Below are positions 61,473 through 64,000 of a stretch of DNA of 64,000 nucleotides, one piece after another. Position 1 is the stretch's first letter; every line of letters starts with the position of its first letter. The DNA comes from JADGRA01 sp052143535 (GTDB lineage Bacteria; Myxococcota; Myxococcia; Myxococcales; Myxococcaceae), in contig JBKQSS010000091.1 in NCBI GenBank assembly GCA_052143535.1, positions 124,001 through 188,000 of the forward strand. The letters are read 5' to 3'. Below the pieces are notes generated by a model that saw nothing but the letters and a program-made list of their open reading frames with translations, did not search any database and had not been told where the DNA came from. Position numbers and translations under genes: made by a program.

Positions 61473-62628
61473 GGGCCTTCAATTCCTGAAGTCCATCGAG
61501 GGCTTGCTGCAGATGGTCTGGAGTGTGCGCGGCAGAGAGCGCGAAGCGGAGCCGGCTTGTGCCCTGGGGCACCGTCGGCGGACGGATGGGCTTCACCAAC
61601 AGCCCTCGCCCACGCAGGAACGCGGCCGCGGCCACCGCCCGCTCGGCGGACCCGAGCACCACCGGAAAGATGGCCGAGGCTGCCCGCGCCGGGTGACCCA
61701 GCGCGAGCAGGCCTTCGGTAAAGCGATGGATGTTGCGCCAGAGGCGCGCCCGCAGCTCGCCCCCCTGCTCCACCAGGTCCACCGCCGCCTGGGCGGCCGC
61801 ACAGCTCGCTGCAGGCAGGGCGGTGGAGAAGACGAGCGAGCGGGCCCGGTTGAGGAGCAGCGCGGCCACCGGAGCGCTGGTGGCGGCGTAGGCGCCAAAG
61901 GCCCCCAGCGCCTTGCCCAGCGTCCCCATCCGGACGTCCACCGCGCCCGTCAGACCGAGCGCTTCGCACAGTCCGGCTCCTCGGTGGCCATAGATGCCCG
62001 TGGCGTGGGCCTCGTCCACCAGCAGTGCCGCCCCGGACTGCCGGCAGACGTCCACCAGCTCGGCCAGTGGCGCGACATCTCCGTCCATGGAGAAGATGCT
62101 GTCCGTCACCACCAGCTTGCGGCGTGCCGAGGTGCTGGTCAGTTGCGCGGCCAGTGCCCCGACGTCCGCGTGCGGGTAGACACAAGTGTGCGCCCGGGAG
62201 AGCCGGCAGCCGTCCACCAGGCTGGCGTGGTTGAGGGCGTCCGAGAAGACTGCGTCCCCCTTGCCAACCAGGGCTGGTACCAGCCCGAGGTTGGCGGCGT
62301 AGCCGCCGTTGAAGAGCAGCACCGCCTCCGCGTCCTCGAATTGCGCGAGCCGGGCCTCGAGCGCCTGGTGCGCCTCGGTGTCGCCGACCACCAGTCGCGA
62401 CGCACCGGTGCCCATTCCCCAGCGCTGCAGCGCGGCCTGTGCGGCGGCCACCACCGCCGGATGCGCGGCGAGCCCGAGGTAGTCATTGGAGGAGAAGTTC
62501 ACCAGCGCCTCGGCGCCGATGCGGACCACTGGCCCCTGGGGCGAAGCGAGGGGCTCGAGCGAGCGCAAAAGCCCCCGCGACGCCAGAGCGGCGAGCTCCT
62601 CTTCCGCCCAGGCAATTGCGCCGCTCAT
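61450..62628 (-). CDS. bioF: 8-amino-7-oxononanoate synthase
   Basis: A 392-aa PLP enzyme of the alpha-oxoamine synthase family, condensing pimeloyl thioester with alanine. LVNFSSNDYLGLAAHP, GTGASRLVVGDTEAHQALEA, SDALNHASLVDGCRLSRAHT, VDEAHATGIYGHRGAG, and the PLP Lys region LGKALGAFGAYAATS (about 238). ATG 62628 overlaps the bioB stop by 4 bp. Two further genes for pimeloyl formation (bioC, bioH) are not in the window. Confidence 0.97.
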   Translation of the reverse strand: MSGAIAWAEEELAALASRGLLRSLEPLASPQGPVVRIGAEALVNFSSNDYLGLAAHPAVVAAAQAALQRWGMGTGASRLVVGDTEAHQALEARLAQFEDAEAVLLFNGGYAANLGLVPALVGKGDAVFSDALNHASLVDGCRLSRAHTCVYPHADVGALAAQLTSTSARRKLVVTDSIFSMDGDVAPLAELVDVCRQSGAALLVDEAHATGIYGHRGAGLCEALGLTGAVDVRMGTLGKALGAFGAYAATSAPVAALLLNRARSLVFSTALPAASCAAAQAAVDLVEQGGELRARLWRNIHRFTEGLLALGHPARAASAIFPVVLGSAERAVAAAAFLRGRGLLVKPIRPPTVPQGTSRLRFALSAAHTPDHLQQALDGLQELKAHGLLVAA

Positions 62629-63635
62629 CGCGCGGTGTTCGGCTCGAGCGGCTGCATTCCGGCCGAGGCGAGCAGTGCCATGTCGTCGGCGTACTCGGGG
62701 TTGTCGGTGGTGAGCAGCTTCTCGCCGAAAAAGAGGGAGTTGGCCCCGGCCATCATGCACAACAGCTGCGCTTCGCGGCTCATCGACAGCCGTCCGGCAG
62801 ACAGCCGCACCATGGCCAGCGGCATGAGCAGGCGGGCGGTGGCGATGGCGCGCACCATTTCCACCGGTTCCACCGGCGCCTGGTCTTCGAGCGGCGTGCC
62901 GGCCACTGCCACCAGCGCATTGATGGGCACCGACTCCGGGTGGGTGGGCTGGTTGGCGAGGGTGAGGAGCATCCCGCAGCGGTCATCCACCGACTCGCCC
63001 ATTCCGAGGATGCCGCCGGAGCAGACGTTGATGCCGGCGGCCCGCACATGCCCCAGCGTCCGGAGTCGGTCTTCGTACGTCCGGGTGGAGATAATTTCCC
63101 CGTAGAACTCGGCTGAGGTGTCGAGGTTGTGGTTGTAGGCAGTGAGGCCAGCGTCGGCGAGGCGTTGCGCCTGGGACTCGCTCAGCATTCCGAGCGTACA
63201 ACAGGCCTCCATCCCCAGCGCGCGGACGCCACGCACCATGCCCAGCACCTGCTCGAATTGCGGGCCGTCCTTCACCTCTCGCCAGGCGGCGCCCATGCAG
63301 AAGCGGGTTGCCCCCGCGGCACGCGCTCGGGCCGCAGCGTCGAGCACCTGCGTCTCGGAGAGCAGCCTGTCCGCCGCCACCCCGGTGTGGTGCCGAGCCG
63401 CCTGCGGGCAATAGGCGCAGTCCTCCGGACAGCCCCCCGTCTTGATGGAGAGCAGCGAGCACAGCTGGACGCGGTGCTCGCCGAAGCTGGCGCGGTGCAC
63501 CGTCTGGGCGCGGTAGACGAGCTCCAGCAGCGGAAGGTCGTGCAGCGCGCGGACTTCTCCGAGTGTCCAGTCATGGCGGAGCTGGACGCCTTCCGGAAGG
63601 CCAGCCGGAGCCTGGGCATGCGCGGGGAGAGACAC
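62625..63635 (-). CDS. bioB: Biotin synthase
   Basis: A 336-aa radical SAM enzyme that inserts sulfur into dethiobiotin. The SAM cluster Cys69, Cys73 and Cys76 is in CPEDCAYCPQAARHHTG. Further motifs are RFCMGAAWREVKDGPQFEQV, YNHNLDTSAEFYGEIISTRT and GGILGMGESVDDRCGML. GTG start at 63635 is the only one in frame near the normal length. First gene of the operon. The 144 bp before the next gene hold its likely promoter. Confidence 0.98.
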   Translation of the reverse strand: MSLPAHAQAPAGLPEGVQLRHDWTLGEVRALHDLPLLELVYRAQTVHRASFGEHRVQLCSLLSIKTGGCPEDCAYCPQAARHHTGVAADRLLSETQVLDAAARARAAGATRFCMGAAWREVKDGPQFEQVLGMVRGVRALGMEACCTLGMLSESQAQRLADAGLTAYNHNLDTSAEFYGEIISTRTYEDRLRTLGHVRAAGINVCSGGILGMGESVDDRCGMLLTLANQPTHPESVPINALVAVAGTPLEDQAPVEPVEMVRAIATARLLMPLAMVRLSAGRLSMSREAQLLCMMAGANSLFFGEKLLTTDNPEYADDMALLASAGMQPLEPNTAR

Positions 63636-63779
63636 TGGGGGCCGTCTTGCCTTTCTCGTGCGCCGTCTTGGGCGGAAGCCCTAGGACGCTCGACCAGCCC
63701 AACCCTCTTGTCAACCTCTCCTCGCCCATCGGTTGACGACTGCTCGGCAATGCGTGGGAGTCACGTGGGAAGGGGTGCC
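63636..63779. promoter_or_regulatory. Divergent promoter region of bioB and the M20-like gene
   Basis: The gap has no ORF. On the minus strand TTGACA occurs at 63709-63714, a perfect -35 box for bioB, but no clear -10 stands 16-18 nt downstream. A near-repeat of AAGACGGC occurs twice in the bioB leader. No BirA-type operator was recognised. Confidence 0.35.
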
Positions 63780-64000
63780 ATGCTCGCCGCCACCATCGTC
63801 GCCACCGCGCTCGCCGCCAGCCCCGGGGCCCACCTGCGTACCCTCTACGAGGCGCGCTATGCGGACCTCTTGGCCCCGCTGCTCTCGGAGGTGCTGCGCT
63901 TCCAGACGGTGGCCGACAACCAGGGCGCCTTCGCCGCACAACAGGCGTGGCTCAGCGGCGCAGGCACGGCGCTCGGCCTCGTCGTCCGCGAGGCGGGCAC
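63780..64000 (+). CDS. Partial M20-like peptidase, cut by the right window edge
   Basis: ATG 63780, with AAGGGG upstream, opens a frame that runs off the edge (73 codons seen). MLAATIVATALAASPGAHLR reads as a signal peptide. LLAPLLSEVLRFQTVADNQG then AFAAQQAWLSGAGTALGLVV follow, with the pattern of the N-terminus of M20 family zinc peptidases. The metal ligands lie beyond the edge, so the family call is tentative. Probably exported. Divergent from bioB. Confidence 0.6.
   Translation, partial: MLAATIVATALAASPGAHLRTLYEARYADLLAPLLSEVLRFQTVADNQGAFAAQQAWLSGAGTALGLVVREAG

Overview
The window is a GC-rich, gene-dense stretch of a bacterial chromosome. No stretch longer than about 220 bp lacks a gene; the two largest gaps are 18624-18842 and 32373-32590. 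No rRNA, tRNA, insertion sequence, phage gene or CRISPR array was seen. Many features point to a myxobacterium (Myxococcota, probably order Myxococcales): abundant secreted lipoproteins, Ser/Thr kinases with PEGA-type tails, an AgmX/PglI-type FHA-TonB protein next to a large TPR cluster, a DUF4388 (PATAN) protein, and many GTG/TTG starts. The species cannot be fixed from the sequence alone.

Layout. 1-5909: small exported lipoproteins around a Tat-exported GMC oxidoreductase and its small partner, then two coupled lipoproteins. 6044-17526: an 11.5 kb plus-strand cluster of eight genes that looks like a Glt/Nfs-type trans-envelope machine, the family that drives gliding and spore-coat assembly in Myxococcus xanthus. 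It holds an S/K-rich CglF/GltF-like protein, an FHA-TM-TonB-like GltG protein, an outer-membrane barrel, a GltC-like protein, a 1089-aa TPR protein, two lipoproteins and a 639-aa TPR protein. The last five are translationally coupled. No AglRQS-type motor gene is present. 17550-23842: four minus-strand genes (DUF6600 protein, propeller-like lipoprotein, PEGA protein, Ser/Thr kinase). 23925-28267: HELFH metallopeptidase diverging from aat, two small proteins, and a fusion of an RnfD/NqrB-like membrane domain with DUF2330.

28340-34930: MOSC protein, the purS-purQ-purL set (FGAM synthase), a CorC/HlyC-type membrane protein and a short cytosolic kinase. Their intergenic gaps carry a recurring GGCCGGCC element. 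35004-46567: stomatin-like/NfeD pair, glycogen synthase, TRIC channel, pdxH, protoporphyrinogen oxidase, metallophosphoesterase, gluQRS, a RegB/RegA redox two-component pair, an ABHD18-like hydrolase and miaE. 46596-59314: MFS transporter, a PATAN-TM-periplasmic-binding-protein chimera, GTP-dependent PEP carboxykinase, tandem duplicate exported proteins, a TonB-dependent receptor carrying its own TonB C-terminal domain with a downstream lipoprotein, an aminotransferase and tag. 59449-63635: a coupled biotin operon bioB-bioF-bioA-bioD. The right edge cuts an M20-like peptidase.

The most notable candidates are the compact Glt/Nfs-like locus, the RnfD-DUF2330 fusion, the PATAN-TM-PBP sensor and the TonB-domain receptor. 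Family names rest on motifs recognised by eye; no database search was run.
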